A stretch of 15,867 bases of DNA from Paracoccaceae bacterium (GTDB lineage Bacteria > Pseudomonadota > Alphaproteobacteria > Rhodobacterales > Rhodobacteraceae): assembly GCA_023254015.1 (NCBI GenBank), contig JALQYS010000350.1, forward strand, positions 1-15,867. Direction: 5' to 3'. Shown in pieces: positions 8,155 to 13,926 of this stretch (positions are counted from its first letter, which is position 1; the number at the start of each line of letters is the position of its first letter). The notes under the pieces were generated by a model. That model was given only the letters and a program-made list of their open reading frames with translations. It ran no database searches and was not told the DNA's origin. The translations under genes were made by a program, and so were the position numbers.

Positions 8155-8173
8155 CTATAGGCAGAAATAATAG
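8155..8173. promoter_or_regulatory. Candidate LysR box (CTAT-N11-ATAG)
   Basis: In the 81-bp AT-rich gap between the caiB-like gene (leftward) and the LysR gene (rightward) lies CTAT (8155-8158), eleven bases, then ATAG (8170-8173), a perfect T-N11-A dyad of the kind LysR proteins recognise. It lies about 20 bases before the LysR start and 44 before the CoA-transferase start, fitting autoregulation and control of the divergent operon. Binding itself is inferred. Confidence 0.55.
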
Positions 8174-8192
8174 TTCCGTATATATTGTATGA

Positions 8193-9125
8193 ATGAATCC
8201 TATTCCATTCAGCTTTCGCCAGATCGACTATGTGCTTGCCGTGGCCGAAACTGGATCGACGGCCTCGGCGGCGCGGGCGCTGAATGTCTCGCAGCCCTCG
8301 GTTTCGGTCGCGATCACCCAGATGGAGACCTATTTCGGCGCGCCGTTGTTTCGGCGTCTGCCGGGGCTTGGCATGTCGCCCACCCCCTTTGGCCATGATC
8401 GGCTTGCCGGGTTGCGACAGCTTCGGGCAGAGGCCGACCGGGTTTTCGCGGGGCAGGCGGACAGGGTGCAAGAGCTGCGGCTGGGGGTCTATTCCACGCT
8501 TGGCCCGCGCTATGCGCCCATGCTGATAGACCAATTCGGCGCGGCCCATCCCGGCGCTAAGGTGCATTTGACCGAAGGCGACATCGCCGCACTTTGCCAA
8601 TCCATCTTGGCCGGAACGCTGGATCTGGCGCTGCTTTATGATGTGGGGCTGCCCACAGGGCTTGAGGCCACCCTGTTGGTCGAGGCCCCTCCACGGGCGG
8701 TGCTGCCGGTGGATCATCCGCTGGCACGGCATGAGGTGGTCGATCTGGCCGATCTGGCGCGCGATCCGCTGATCCTTGTCAATCTGCCGCACAGCCGGGG
8801 CTATGTGTTGTCGCTGTTTCAAATCGTAGGGGCGCTGCCCGAAATCGCATATGAGACAGGGTCGATTGAAATGCTGCGTGCGCTGGTGGCAAACGGGCAG
8901 GGCGTGGGCATCTTGGCCACGGATTTGCCCTATGGCCAGACCTATGACAATCGGCAGGTCGTGACGCGCCCGCTTGCCGGAAATCTGCCCTCGAGCCGCG
9001 TGGTGCTGATCCATGCGGGAAAGTTCGCCCCGACGGCGACGATGCGGGCCTTCAAAGACCTAGCCCTGAAAGAGATTGGTACGGTACAGGCCATGCCAAA
9101 TGGCAGTTCTTATGATGGAGTGTGA
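8193..9125 (+). CDS. LysR-family regulator of the caiB / acyl-CoA dehydrogenase operon
   Basis: A 310-residue regulator with the winged helix-turn-helix at about residues 7-65 (FRQIDYVLAVAETGSTASAA, then VSQPSVSVAITQMETYFGAP) and an effector-binding domain from about residue 90 (ELRLGVYSTLGPRYAPML, LALLYDVGLP, LVANGQGVGILATDLPYG). It is divergent from the CoA-transferase operon and separated by only 81 bp, so it is very likely its regulator. The ATG at 8193 has no clear Shine-Dalgarno sequence; an ATG at 8189 is in another frame. The C-terminal ~15 residues (QAMPNGSSYDGV) run up to a decayed IS3 fragment, so the natural 3' end may have been altered slightly by that insertion. Effector unknown. 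Confidence 0.87.
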   Translation: MNPIPFSFRQIDYVLAVAETGSTASAARALNVSQPSVSVAITQMETYFGAPLFRRLPGLGMSPTPFGHDRLAGLRQLRAEADRVFAGQADRVQELRLGVYSTLGPRYAPMLIDQFGAAHPGAKVHLTEGDIAALCQSILAGTLDLALLYDVGLPTGLEATLLVEAPPRAVLPVDHPLARHEVVDLADLARDPLILVNLPHSRGYVLSLFQIVGALPEIAYETGSIEMLRALVANGQGVGILATDLPYGQTYDNRQVVTRPLAGNLPSSRVVLIHAGKFAPTATMRAFKDLALKEIGTVQAMPNGSSYDGV

Positions 9126-9392
9126 GGCGCGGGGATTGACGGCGCTGAGCGACCGTCTCGGTAAGTCCTAGATGATCGTCAGCGATCGGCCTCGTGATAG
9201 CAATTGGTTCAAGGACAATGGATGGGGACGGAACTGACCTCGAACCCGGTCTTGAAGCGGTGCGCTGAGCACAAGATCGAATTGCTTTACATCGGGCTAT
9301 ACAGGCCAATGCAGAACGCTTTGTGGAGAGTTTCAACGACAGTACGCGGGACCAGTTCTTGAAGGAAACCCTGTTCTTCCCTCTGGCACATA
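9126..9392 (+). mobile_element. Decayed IS3-family transposase (orfB) fragment
   Basis: Translation in shifting frames matches the catalytic C-terminal half of IS3-type OrfB (DDE integrase core). One frame from about 9133 reads GLTALSDRLGKS, a stop, then MIVSD; after an interruption at 9185-9215 another reads GTELTSNPVLKRCAEHKIEL followed by LYIGLYRPMQNA; after one missing base it continues VESFNDSTRDQFLKETLFFP. Intact relatives read roughly IVSDNGTELTS...KPMQNAFVESFNG...ETLF. Stops and frameshifts make it non-functional. It starts directly at the end of the LysR gene and ends about 9392, where a leftward phage-type gene is cut, so the insertion probably truncated that gene. Confidence 0.72.
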
Positions 9393-9563
9393 GCGCAGCG
9401 GCGACAGCGTGACCTCCCGCTCGCCGGGGTCGCCGTCGCGCAGGAGCAGCAGACCTGAAGCAGGGATGCGTTCCGGCAGCACCTCCCCGCGCAGGGTTGT
9501 CGCGGGCAGCGCTGACAGTCGCGCGACGAACGCGGTAAGGATGGTTTCGCGAATTGAAGACAT
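9393..9563 (-). pseudogene. Phage-type structural gene fragment, 3' end lost
   Basis: The leftward frame starts MSSIRETILTAFVARL and continues with LRGEVLPERIPASGLLLLRD and EREVTLSPLRY. I recognise this as the N-terminal part of a small conserved protein from alphaproteobacterial prophages, probably a head or tail component; its function is not established. Only about 55 native residues remain: from about 9392 the frame reads antisense of the IS3 fragment and stops at 9333. No strong Shine-Dalgarno sequence is seen before the ATG at 9563. It lies 32 bases downstream of parE in the same direction. Confidence 0.5.
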
Positions 9564-9595
9564 TGAACTCTACGTTCACCGGGAATGCCCCAGTG

Positions 9596-9940
9596 TCAGT
9601 GCTCGATGTCACCCCGCTTGGGCGACAGATTTGCCAGACGTCGAGGTAGATCAGACCGGCTGTGCAGGAAATCGACGATGACGATTTGCTCGACCGCGTC
9701 GATAAAGACGACAAAATGCTGCCCAACGCGTGCAAAACGAAGGTTCTCAGGCAAATCCGGATCGATGAGCCGACGGCAATCCTGGGAATGCGCCACCCCC
9801 GCCGCGATATTTCGACATGCGGCAATCAAATCTTCCTCATATGCCGCAGCCTGCCTTGGGCCAAAGGTCTCCGCCGTCCATACCGCGATATCGATCAGCG
9901 AACGTTCCGCCACGCGTGTCAGACGCCAGGGTTTTGTCAT
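9596..9940 (-). CDS. parE: ParE-type toxin (RelE/ParE superfamily)
   Basis: A 114-residue basic protein. Its beginning, WRLTRVAERSLIDIAVWTAE, followed by FGPRQAAAYEEDLIAACRNI, and its end, NLRFARVGQHFVVFIDAVEQ followed by IVIVDFLHSRSD, match the ParE toxin fold. Studied ParE proteins poison DNA gyrase and are neutralised by ParD. The gene follows the antitoxin gene by 12 bases, the usual order and spacing. It carries a somewhat long C-terminal tail after the SRSDLPRRL block, which is where family members normally end. There is no truncation or frameshift. The pair sits inside phage and IS remnants, consistent with an addiction module stabilising a former mobile element. Confidence 0.88.
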   Translation of the reverse strand: MTKPWRLTRVAERSLIDIAVWTAETFGPRQAAAYEEDLIAACRNIAAGVAHSQDCRRLIDPDLPENLRFARVGQHFVVFIDAVEQIVIVDFLHSRSDLPRRLANLSPKRGDIEH

Positions 9941-9952
9941 TGGCAGTGCGGA

Positions 9953-10210
9953 TCAGGAACGATTGCGAGCGAAGGCAAAGGCACGACGAACAGCATCCTC
10001 GCCACTGCCCTCGGCCATAGCGCCTTCCCGTGCCTGTTCGAGCCCGACAGACAGCCGAGTGCGCAAATCGCTCAGCTCGACCTCCTCGCGCTCAAGAAGA
10101 CGCAAGCCTGCCCGCAGTGCTTCAGAAGCATTTTGATAGCGTCCCGAGGCGACCAATTGATCGATCAAGACCGATTGGCTATCCGTCAAGACGACGTTTC
10201 GGGTACCCAT
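9953..10210 (-). CDS. parD: ParD-type antitoxin
   Basis: An 85-residue protein with an N-terminal ribbon-helix-helix segment (NVVLTDSQSVLIDQLVASGR, then YQNASEALRAGLRLLE) and a charged C-terminal region that by family habit wraps the ParE toxin. The start was set at the ATG at 10210, with GGAGG (10216-10220 on the minus strand) five bases upstream; the frame is open to 10237, but that start has no support. It is the first gene of the parDE operon. A promoter and a small dyad lie directly upstream, fitting negative autoregulation by ParD or the ParD-ParE complex. Confidence 0.88.
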   Translation of the reverse strand: MGTRNVVLTDSQSVLIDQLVASGRYQNASEALRAGLRLLEREEVELSDLRTRLSVGLEQAREGAMAEGSGEDAVRRAFAFARNRS

Positions 10211-10232
10211 AGCTGCCTCCTGCGATCGTATT

Positions 10233-10264
10233 GGCAATATATGCCATAGTGTGGATATTGTCGA
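10233..10264 (-). promoter_or_regulatory. parDE promoter with operator-like dyad
   Basis: Read leftward, TCGACA (10264-10259) and TATATT (10241-10236) form a -35/-10 pair with an exact 17-bp spacer. The dyad GGCA-N5-TGCC (10233-10245) overlaps the -10 element, so a ribbon-helix-helix protein bound there would block transcription. The -10 ends 26 bases before the parD ATG. Both elements are read directly; their use is inferred from position. Confidence 0.6.
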
Positions 10265-10270
10265 CTCGTC

Positions 10271-10486
10271 TCACCATCTCTTGTTCGCCCAATTTGCACC
10301 CAACCCACCCCGCGACCGTGCCTGCTGATCAGGATCGGTCATCGCGCCGCGTCGTGCATCGGACGCGACGGCATCGATTGAACCATCGGCAAAGAGCACC
10401 AATCGTCCGGTCTTGCGGGCCTTTTGCACTGCCCCGCGGGAGAGCCCGCTATGGGTGGCGTAGTCGCGTTCAGATAGACCTTCCAT
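10271..10486 (-). pseudogene. Phage DNA-packaging-like small HTH protein, apparently truncated
   Basis: The 71-residue frame starts MEGLSERDYATHSGLSRGAV followed by QKARKTGRLVLFADGSIDA. This is the N-terminal DNA-binding helix-turn-helix typical of phage terminase-small-subunit-like proteins of alphaproteobacterial prophages ('elements of external origin'), followed by SDARRGAMTDPDQQ. Relatives are to my knowledge longer (about 150-200 residues), so the last ~20 residues here (GGLGANWANKRW) are probably not native and the gene was cut near 10330. A GAAAGG lies about ten bases before the ATG, and a promoter at 10510-10537 points into it. It reads leftward, upstream of parDE. It could still be made as a short DNA-binding protein. 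Confidence 0.5.
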
Positions 10487-10509
10487 GGCGATTGCGCGCC
10501 TTTCAACAC

Positions 10510-10540
10510 ATTGTAAATAAACAGGAAAGACTGTCTATTT
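10510..10540. promoter_or_regulatory. Overlapping divergent promoters around a dyad
   Basis: Leftward: TAGACA (10537-10532), 16 bp, TACAAT (10515-10510). Rightward: TTGTAA (10511-10516), 17 bp, TCTATT (10534-10539). Each promoter's -35 overlaps the other's -10. The shared interior holds an inverted repeat with 10-bp arms and one mismatch, AAATAAACAG (10515-10524) and CTGTCTATTT (10531-10540). One bound repressor could control both the leftward HTH gene and the rightward small-gene cluster. The leftward match is good, the rightward only 4 of 6 in both boxes. Confidence 0.5.
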
Positions 10541-10619
10541 GTCGTTGATTACACTTTCTCGCTGAGCGAGTCTGACCCGCGAGATAGGGTGCATCGCGCA
10601 CCTGCCTGGCAGGGATCAG

Positions 10620-10850
10620 ATGATGACCAAGCGCAAACCCACCTCGGATGCCGCACGCGACGCGCTGCTCATAGCGATAGCCGAGCGGCACTTTTTCCTC
10701 GAAACCCTCGAGACCCGGGACTCCGACCGCCTCGACTTCCACGATGTCGCGGTCTGGGCGATCCGCTCGGCGCTTGAAGCGGCCTATGAGGCCGGGCGCC
10801 GCGCTGGGGCAGAAACCGCTGCAGCGGCAACCCCTGAAAGGGCGGATTGA
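10620..10850 (+). CDS. Small DUF6900-like protein of unknown function
   Basis: A 76-residue acidic, helical protein: TKRKPTSDAARDALLIAIAE, then LETLETRDSDRLDFHDVAVW, and AIRSALEAAYEAGRRAG. The 'TLExRxSDxxDFxxV..W.ir.AL.aAyeAGr' pattern matches small proteins I associate with DUF6900, found in accessory DNA of alphaproteobacteria; function unknown. There are two adjacent ATGs (10620 and 10623), with AGGG a few bases upstream. The leader at 10559-10613 contains several short dyads, the clearest being CCTGCC-T-GGCAGG (10601-10613). It is the first gene of a five-gene rightward cluster, and its stop overlaps the next start by one base (TGATG). Confidence 0.72.
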   Translation: MMTKRKPTSDAARDALLIAIAERHFFLETLETRDSDRLDFHDVAVWAIRSALEAAYEAGRRAGAETAAAATPERAD

Positions 10851-11143
10851 TGAGCTCCCGCGCACAGATCGCCATCCAGATCGGACCCGAGGAATGGGCC
10901 CATGTCTATGTCCACTTCGACGGCTACCCCTCGCACATGCTACCTGCGCTGGCGGCATGGACGCCGGAGGCCATCCTCGCGGCCTGCGAACTTCGGCAGG
11001 TTCGCTCAGATGCGCTGGAGTGTTTCGATCCGCCGCGCCCCGCGCAGGTCTTCGCGACCCCCACTTGCCAATTCGCGCATCTCTACCTCTGGAAAGACGG
11101 GCAATGGGTGGACGCAAGCCCTCGGGATCACGAGACCAGATAG
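10850..11143 (+). CDS. Hypothetical protein of the accessory cluster
   Basis: A 97-residue soluble protein with no motif I can assign. It opens SSRAQIAIQIGPEEWAHVYV, has a middle AAWTPEAILAACELRQVRSD and ends with an aromatic stretch, CQFAHLYLWKDGQWVDA. There is no signal peptide or membrane segment. The ATG at 10850 overlaps the TGA of the preceding gene and has AAAGGG about nine bases upstream, so the two are translationally coupled; the TTG at 10847 is a weaker alternative. It is likely conserved with its neighbours on alphaproteobacterial islands, but that is a recollection of the type, not shown here. Confidence 0.68.
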   Translation: MSSRAQIAIQIGPEEWAHVYVHFDGYPSHMLPALAAWTPEAILAACELRQVRSDALECFDPPRPAQVFATPTCQFAHLYLWKDGQWVDASPRDHETR

Positions 11144-11238
11144 CAATCTTATTGCGCTGATTTCGCTACGATAATCGCTACGTGAGAGCGATGGTCATCC
11201 CAAGAAAACGATGCAACTCACCCCCACCGGAGCCCGCC

Positions 11239-11586
11239 ATGACCAACCCCACCGTCCTCCTGATCGACGAGTTTCGCGTCGCCGCTGAAGAGATCGAAGC
11301 CCGCCTCGCGCCCAGCGCCTGCGCCACGATCGCGTCGCACAACTGGATCATCATGGATGACTTCGGCCCCCTAACCTTCACGCTGACCCCCGAGGGAGGC
11401 AAACATCGCGCCACCTGCACGGGGCATGGCCGCGCGCACAAGGTTAACCGGTTCACGCAGCAAGATGCCGAGCATCTCGCCCGCGCCTGCAACGCCCGCG
11501 CCGCCTTCTGGGCGGACGCCGCACGCGAGGAGGCCACGACGCTACGCAACCACATCGCCACGCTTGAGGCCCTCAGCGCCGCATGA
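11239..11586 (+). CDS. Hypothetical protein of the accessory cluster
   Basis: A 115-residue protein of unknown function: TNPTVLLIDEFRVAAEEIEA, then WIIMDDFGPLTFTLTPEGGK, and a C-terminal helical part (QQDAEHLARACNARAAFWAD). The mixed beta centre and helical end give no known family. The frame is open from a GTG at 11182, but the ATG at 11239 with GGAG seven bases upstream is preferred, because the earlier codons look like leader DNA. A 95-bp gap precedes it, containing the direct repeat TCGCTACG (11163-11170 and 11175-11182) at 12-bp spacing, so it may have its own promoter. It reads with the other four small genes. Confidence 0.68.
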   Translation: MTNPTVLLIDEFRVAAEEIEARLAPSACATIASHNWIIMDDFGPLTFTLTPEGGKHRATCTGHGRAHKVNRFTQQDAEHLARACNARAAFWADAAREEATTLRNHIATLEALSAA

Positions 11587-11642
11587 ACTTGAACAGGCGA
11601 GGGCGAGTGCTCCGCCAGCCACCCCGATAAGGACCTTCCGCC

Positions 11643-12050
11643 ATGACCAAGCACCCCATTCTGCCCAGCCTGAACGAAGATGCAGGCTTTTTCGGGGCCA
11701 TGACCACCTGCCCTTTGCGGGAGCGGCGGAGCGCAGAGGTCTGGGCGCTGGCCTTGACCTTGGTCGCCGCTGCGGTTCGCGCCAAGAGCGAAGAAGACCT
11801 CATCGGGGTGCGGGACTTTCTGGATAGCCGCGCGGGCCGCCATTTTGCCGATGATGTGATGGGGGCCCTGCAAAGCGGGACGCCCGATAGCGCAAGTGCC
11901 ATCAAAGCCACCATCACCAAATGGCAGGGCTGGCGCATCTCGGCCCAGACCCAGCGCCTTGAGGGGATCCCGGCAGGGCTGCCTTACCTGACGGGCTGGG
12001 TGCAATATTTCGCCCTCGCTGCGGGCGCTGCGCAGGGTGAAAGCGCCTGA
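11643..12050 (+). CDS. Hypothetical protein of the accessory cluster
   Basis: A 135-residue, probably all-helical soluble protein: PSLNEDAGFFGAMTTCPLRE at the start, a middle WALALTLVAAAVRAKSEEDL that is moderately hydrophobic but charged at its end, and GWRISAQTQRLEGIPAGLPY near the C-terminus. I recognise no catalytic motif. AAGGA (11629-11633) lies nine bases before the ATG. The gap of 56 bases to the preceding gene and 42 to the next suggests one transcript through the cluster. Function unknown. Confidence 0.7.
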   Translation: MTKHPILPSLNEDAGFFGAMTTCPLRERRSAEVWALALTLVAAAVRAKSEEDLIGVRDFLDSRAGRHFADDVMGALQSGTPDSASAIKATITKWQGWRISAQTQRLEGIPAGLPYLTGWVQYFALAAGAAQGESA

Positions 12051-12092
12051 CCGAACACCCTCACGCCCAATGAGCCAAGGAGGCGCAGACAA

Positions 12093-12641
12093 ATGCACAA
12101 ACTCACAGATACCCAAAGCAAGATCCTGACTGCCGGAGCCCAGCGCCCCCGCAACCTTGCTTTGCCACTGCCCAAGGGGCTCGTCGGTGCTGCGGCAAAG
12201 ATGGCCGTTGGCAAGATGATCGACTGCGGCTGGCTTCTGGAGGTCGAGGCCAATATCCGGCGCAGTGACCCGCTTTGGCGCGAAACGGGCGATGGTCTCG
12301 GAACCACGCTGGTGGTGACCGACGAAGGCCTGTTGGCCGTCGGGATCGACCCGGTGGTGGTCCAAACCATGGCTGCGATCCGCGTGAAGGCAAGAGCTGG
12401 GGCCCAAGCCGAACCGAAAGCGCCGGTGCCGCGTCGGGGCACCAAACAGGCCCTGCTGATTTCGATGCTTCAAGCCCCCGAGGGTGCCACGTTGGCGGAA
12501 ATAACCGCCGCGACGCAATGGCAGTCGCACACGGCGAGAGCCGTGATCTCCAGCACCTTGCGCAAGAAGCTGGGGCTATGCGTCACTTCCGCAAAGGAAG
12601 GCAGCCGGGGAATGGTATACAGGATCAATCCGGTGGTTTGA
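12093..12641 (+). CDS. DUF3489 domain protein, probable DNA-binding
   Basis: A 182-residue protein. The C-terminal ~70 residues (RRGTKQALLISMLQAPEGAT, then AEITAATQWQSHTARAVISS, TLRKKLGLCV and MVYRI) match the DUF3489 pattern, a winged-helix-like module in accessory DNA of alphaproteobacteria. The N-terminal half (KLTDTQSKILTAGAQRP) also resembles a helix-turn-helix: ILTAGAQRPRNLALPLPKGL followed by VGKMIDCGWL. A strong ribosome binding site, AAGGAGG (12077-12083), lies nine bases before the ATG. It is the last gene of the small-gene cluster, and its stop is followed by a short hairpin and then the three-copy 28-bp repeats. A role as regulator or as binder of those repeats is possible but unproven. 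Confidence 0.8.
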   Translation: MHKLTDTQSKILTAGAQRPRNLALPLPKGLVGAAAKMAVGKMIDCGWLLEVEANIRRSDPLWRETGDGLGTTLVVTDEGLLAVGIDPVVVQTMAAIRVKARAGAQAEPKAPVPRRGTKQALLISMLQAPEGATLAEITAATQWQSHTARAVISSTLRKKLGLCVTSAKEGSRGMVYRINPVV

Positions 12642-12650
12642 TCCCACGGT

Positions 12651-12665
12651 GCGGCGTCACGCCGC
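12651..12665. repeat. Short GC hairpin after the DUF3489 gene
   Basis: GCGGCG (12651-12656), loop TCA, CGCCGC (12660-12665): a perfect 6-bp stem ten bases after the stop codon. No T tract follows, so it is not a standard Rho-independent terminator, though it may stabilise the 3' end of the cluster transcript. Confidence 0.5.
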
Positions 12666-12865
12666 CAGTCGCTTGGCTTTCAGATCAGCGAACCAAGGGG
12701 TGCCGAAATGGCTTCCGAAATCACGACTTGGCTACGCTGGATTCCGCAAAAGAATCCAGCGCGTCAAAGTCGTGATTTTGTAAGCTATTGAAAATGATTC
12801 ATTAAAAATCACGACCTCAGCGTGCTGGATTCCAGGTGGATTCCCCGGTGAAATTGCCAGTCGCT
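12664..12865. repeat. 10-bp direct repeat flanking the motif array
   Basis: GCCAGTCGCT occurs at 12664-12673 and again at 12856-12865, in the same orientation, either side of the three-copy array. It could be a target duplication left by a ~180-bp miniature element or part of a larger symmetric site; chance cannot be excluded. No matching terminal inverted repeats were found just inside it. Confidence 0.35.
12718..12833. repeat. Three copies of a 28-bp motif with variable centre; two form a long hairpin
   Basis: The unit is AAATCACGAC, nine variable bases, CTGGATTC then C or T. Copy 1 is at 12718-12745 (centre TTGGCTACG), copy 2 inverted at 12751-12778 (centre TTTGACGCG read in its own direction) and copy 3 direct at 12806-12833 (centre CTCAGCGTG). 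Copies 1 and 2 pair as a hairpin with 27-nt arms (12718-12744 and 12752-12778), 22 of 27 positions paired around a 7-nt loop, the mismatches being the five central positions. The gap between copies 2 and 3 is 27 bp, AT-rich, and holds the dyad AATGA-T-TCATT (12793-12803). The region is non-coding. A set of protein-binding subsites for a recombinase is one reading; a decayed miniature element is another. Confidence 0.75.
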
Positions 12866-12918
12866 AGCGAAATGCCGAGCAACGCCCCCCCGTATACTGA
12901 TAGGGCCGGGGAGGAACC

Positions 12919-12960
12919 ATGGGAGGGGGGCAGACGCCCTCGCCGTTGGCCTCGAGATGA
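12919..12960 (+). pseudogene. Possible gene start, cut after 13 codons
   Basis: A strong ribosome binding site (GGGGAGGAA, 12908-12916) precedes an ATG that reads MGGGQTPSPLASR and then stops. A TATACT hexamer (12893-12898) could be a -10 box, without a good -35. The strong initiation signals with so short a product suggest either a leader peptide or the 5' remnant of a gene lost at an element boundary. The second seems more likely because mobile-element DNA gives way to chromosomal glp genes just downstream. Confidence 0.35.
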
Positions 12961-13131
12961 TAGGGCGCGATCTTCGAGCCCAGTCTAACCCAAGCTATGC
13001 GCCTGTTGAGGTGGGTATTTTTTCAAAGAACTGCTGCAGAGACGGAAGACGATTTGTGGCGCAATTACATGCCCACGTCGTGCCTCAAGAGAGGGTGCTG
13101 AGGCCAAGCGCGGCAGCGGCTGACTCTAGGT
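12961..13131. other. Intergenic DNA without recognisable gene
   Basis: Together with 12642-12918 this makes a ~490-bp stretch free of recognised coding sequence. A 60-codon frame at 12957-13139 (MIGRDLRAQSN...) shows no family features and no ribosome binding site of its own. The right boundary of the accessory DNA with the glp locus probably lies here; no flanking repeat identifying it was seen. Confidence 0.35.
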
Positions 13132-13893
13132 TTAACTGACTATGGTGACCTTGGTTCCCCAGTCGTTGCATCTACGAGCCAATTCCGGTGGAAGAGCACG
13201 ATCAGTAAACAACGTATCGATTTCTGCCAGAGAGGCAAGTCGGGCTGGCGCCGATCGATCCAGCTTGGAAGCATCGCAAACCAGAAACACCTTGCGCGAT
13301 TGCCGGATGATCGTCTTTGAAACCCGAACCTCCGCAAGATCAAAGTCGAGAATGTCACCGTCCCGATCCAGTGCTGAGGCGCCGATCACCGCATAGTCAA
13401 CCTTGAACTGTTCAAAGAACTGGGTCGTCAGTTCTCCGACTAGGCCGCCGTCGGATCGGCGTAAGGCGCCGCCTGCGACCATGATCTCGCAGCCCGGATT
13501 GGCGGCCAGTGTATTGGCGACATTCATGTTGTTGGTCACGACAGTGATGTTGCGGTGGGTCAACAATTCTTGCGCCACGGCTTCGGTGGTCGTGCCGAGG
13601 TTCATGATCAGTGAGCAATTCTCGGGGATCGCTGCGGCACAGGCCCGTGCGATGGCGAACTTGGCATCCTGATTCATCCGCCGCCGCTGTTCATACCCAA
13701 GGTTGGTGGCCCCGGTCCGCGGCACGGCGCCACCATGAACCCGGTCCAGATGCCCCATGTCAGCCAACTCCGACAGGTCGCGGCGAATGGTTTGCAGTGT
13801 CACGTCAAATTTCTGCGCCAAATCGTCGACCATAACCCGGCCTTCGAGGCGGACCATGTCGAGGATTTCACTTTGACGAAAGCTGAGCGCCAC
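13132..13893 (-). CDS. glpR: DeoR-family repressor of glycerol-3-phosphate genes
   Basis: A 253-residue DeoR-family regulator. The N-terminal helix-turn-helix covers about residues 5-58, including FDVTLQTIRRDLSELADMGH followed by LDRVHGGAV, the DeoR signature. The sugar-phosphate sensor domain follows (NLGTTTEAVAQEL, VTNNMNVANTLA, KVFLVCDASKLDRSAPARLA). In relatives glycerol-3-phosphate or a similar phosphorylated ligand relieves repression. The start is GTG at 13893, supported by AAGGA (13905-13901) seven bases upstream; an ATG at 13900 is out of frame. Divergence from glpD, with paired candidate operators in the gap, makes the GlpR assignment strong. Confidence 0.9.
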   Translation of the reverse strand: MALSFRQSEILDMVRLEGRVMVDDLAQKFDVTLQTIRRDLSELADMGHLDRVHGGAVPRTGATNLGYEQRRRMNQDAKFAIARACAAAIPENCSLIMNLGTTTEAVAQELLTHRNITVVTNNMNVANTLAANPGCEIMVAGGALRRSDGGLVGELTTQFFEQFKVDYAVIGASALDRDGDILDFDLAEVRVSKTIIRQSRKVFLVCDASKLDRSAPARLASLAEIDTLFTDRALPPELARRCNDWGTKVTIVS

Positions 13894-13926
13894 GTCTCAT
13901 TCCTTGATTTGCGAAAGGTATCATTG

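Noticed and set aside
8124..9014. A 296-codon minus-strand frame opposite the second LysR gene
   Set aside because: It is antisense to a clear LysR gene and its sequence, rich in Gln, Arg and His, matches no known protein type.
9052..9825. A 257-codon minus-strand frame spanning the IS3 scar and parE
   Set aside because: It overlaps parE in another frame, crosses a decayed transposase and reads like out-of-frame translation.
11178..12530. A 450-codon minus-strand frame opposite the small-gene cluster
   Set aside because: It is antisense to four genes with good ribosome binding sites and shows no family features; long shadow frames are common in GC-rich DNA.
12651..12665. Rho-independent terminator for the small-gene cluster
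   Set aside because: The stem is only 6 bp and no T tract follows it.
12718..12833. CRISPR array
   Set aside because: There are only three copies, one is inverted, the gaps are 5 and 27 bp, and there are no cas genes.
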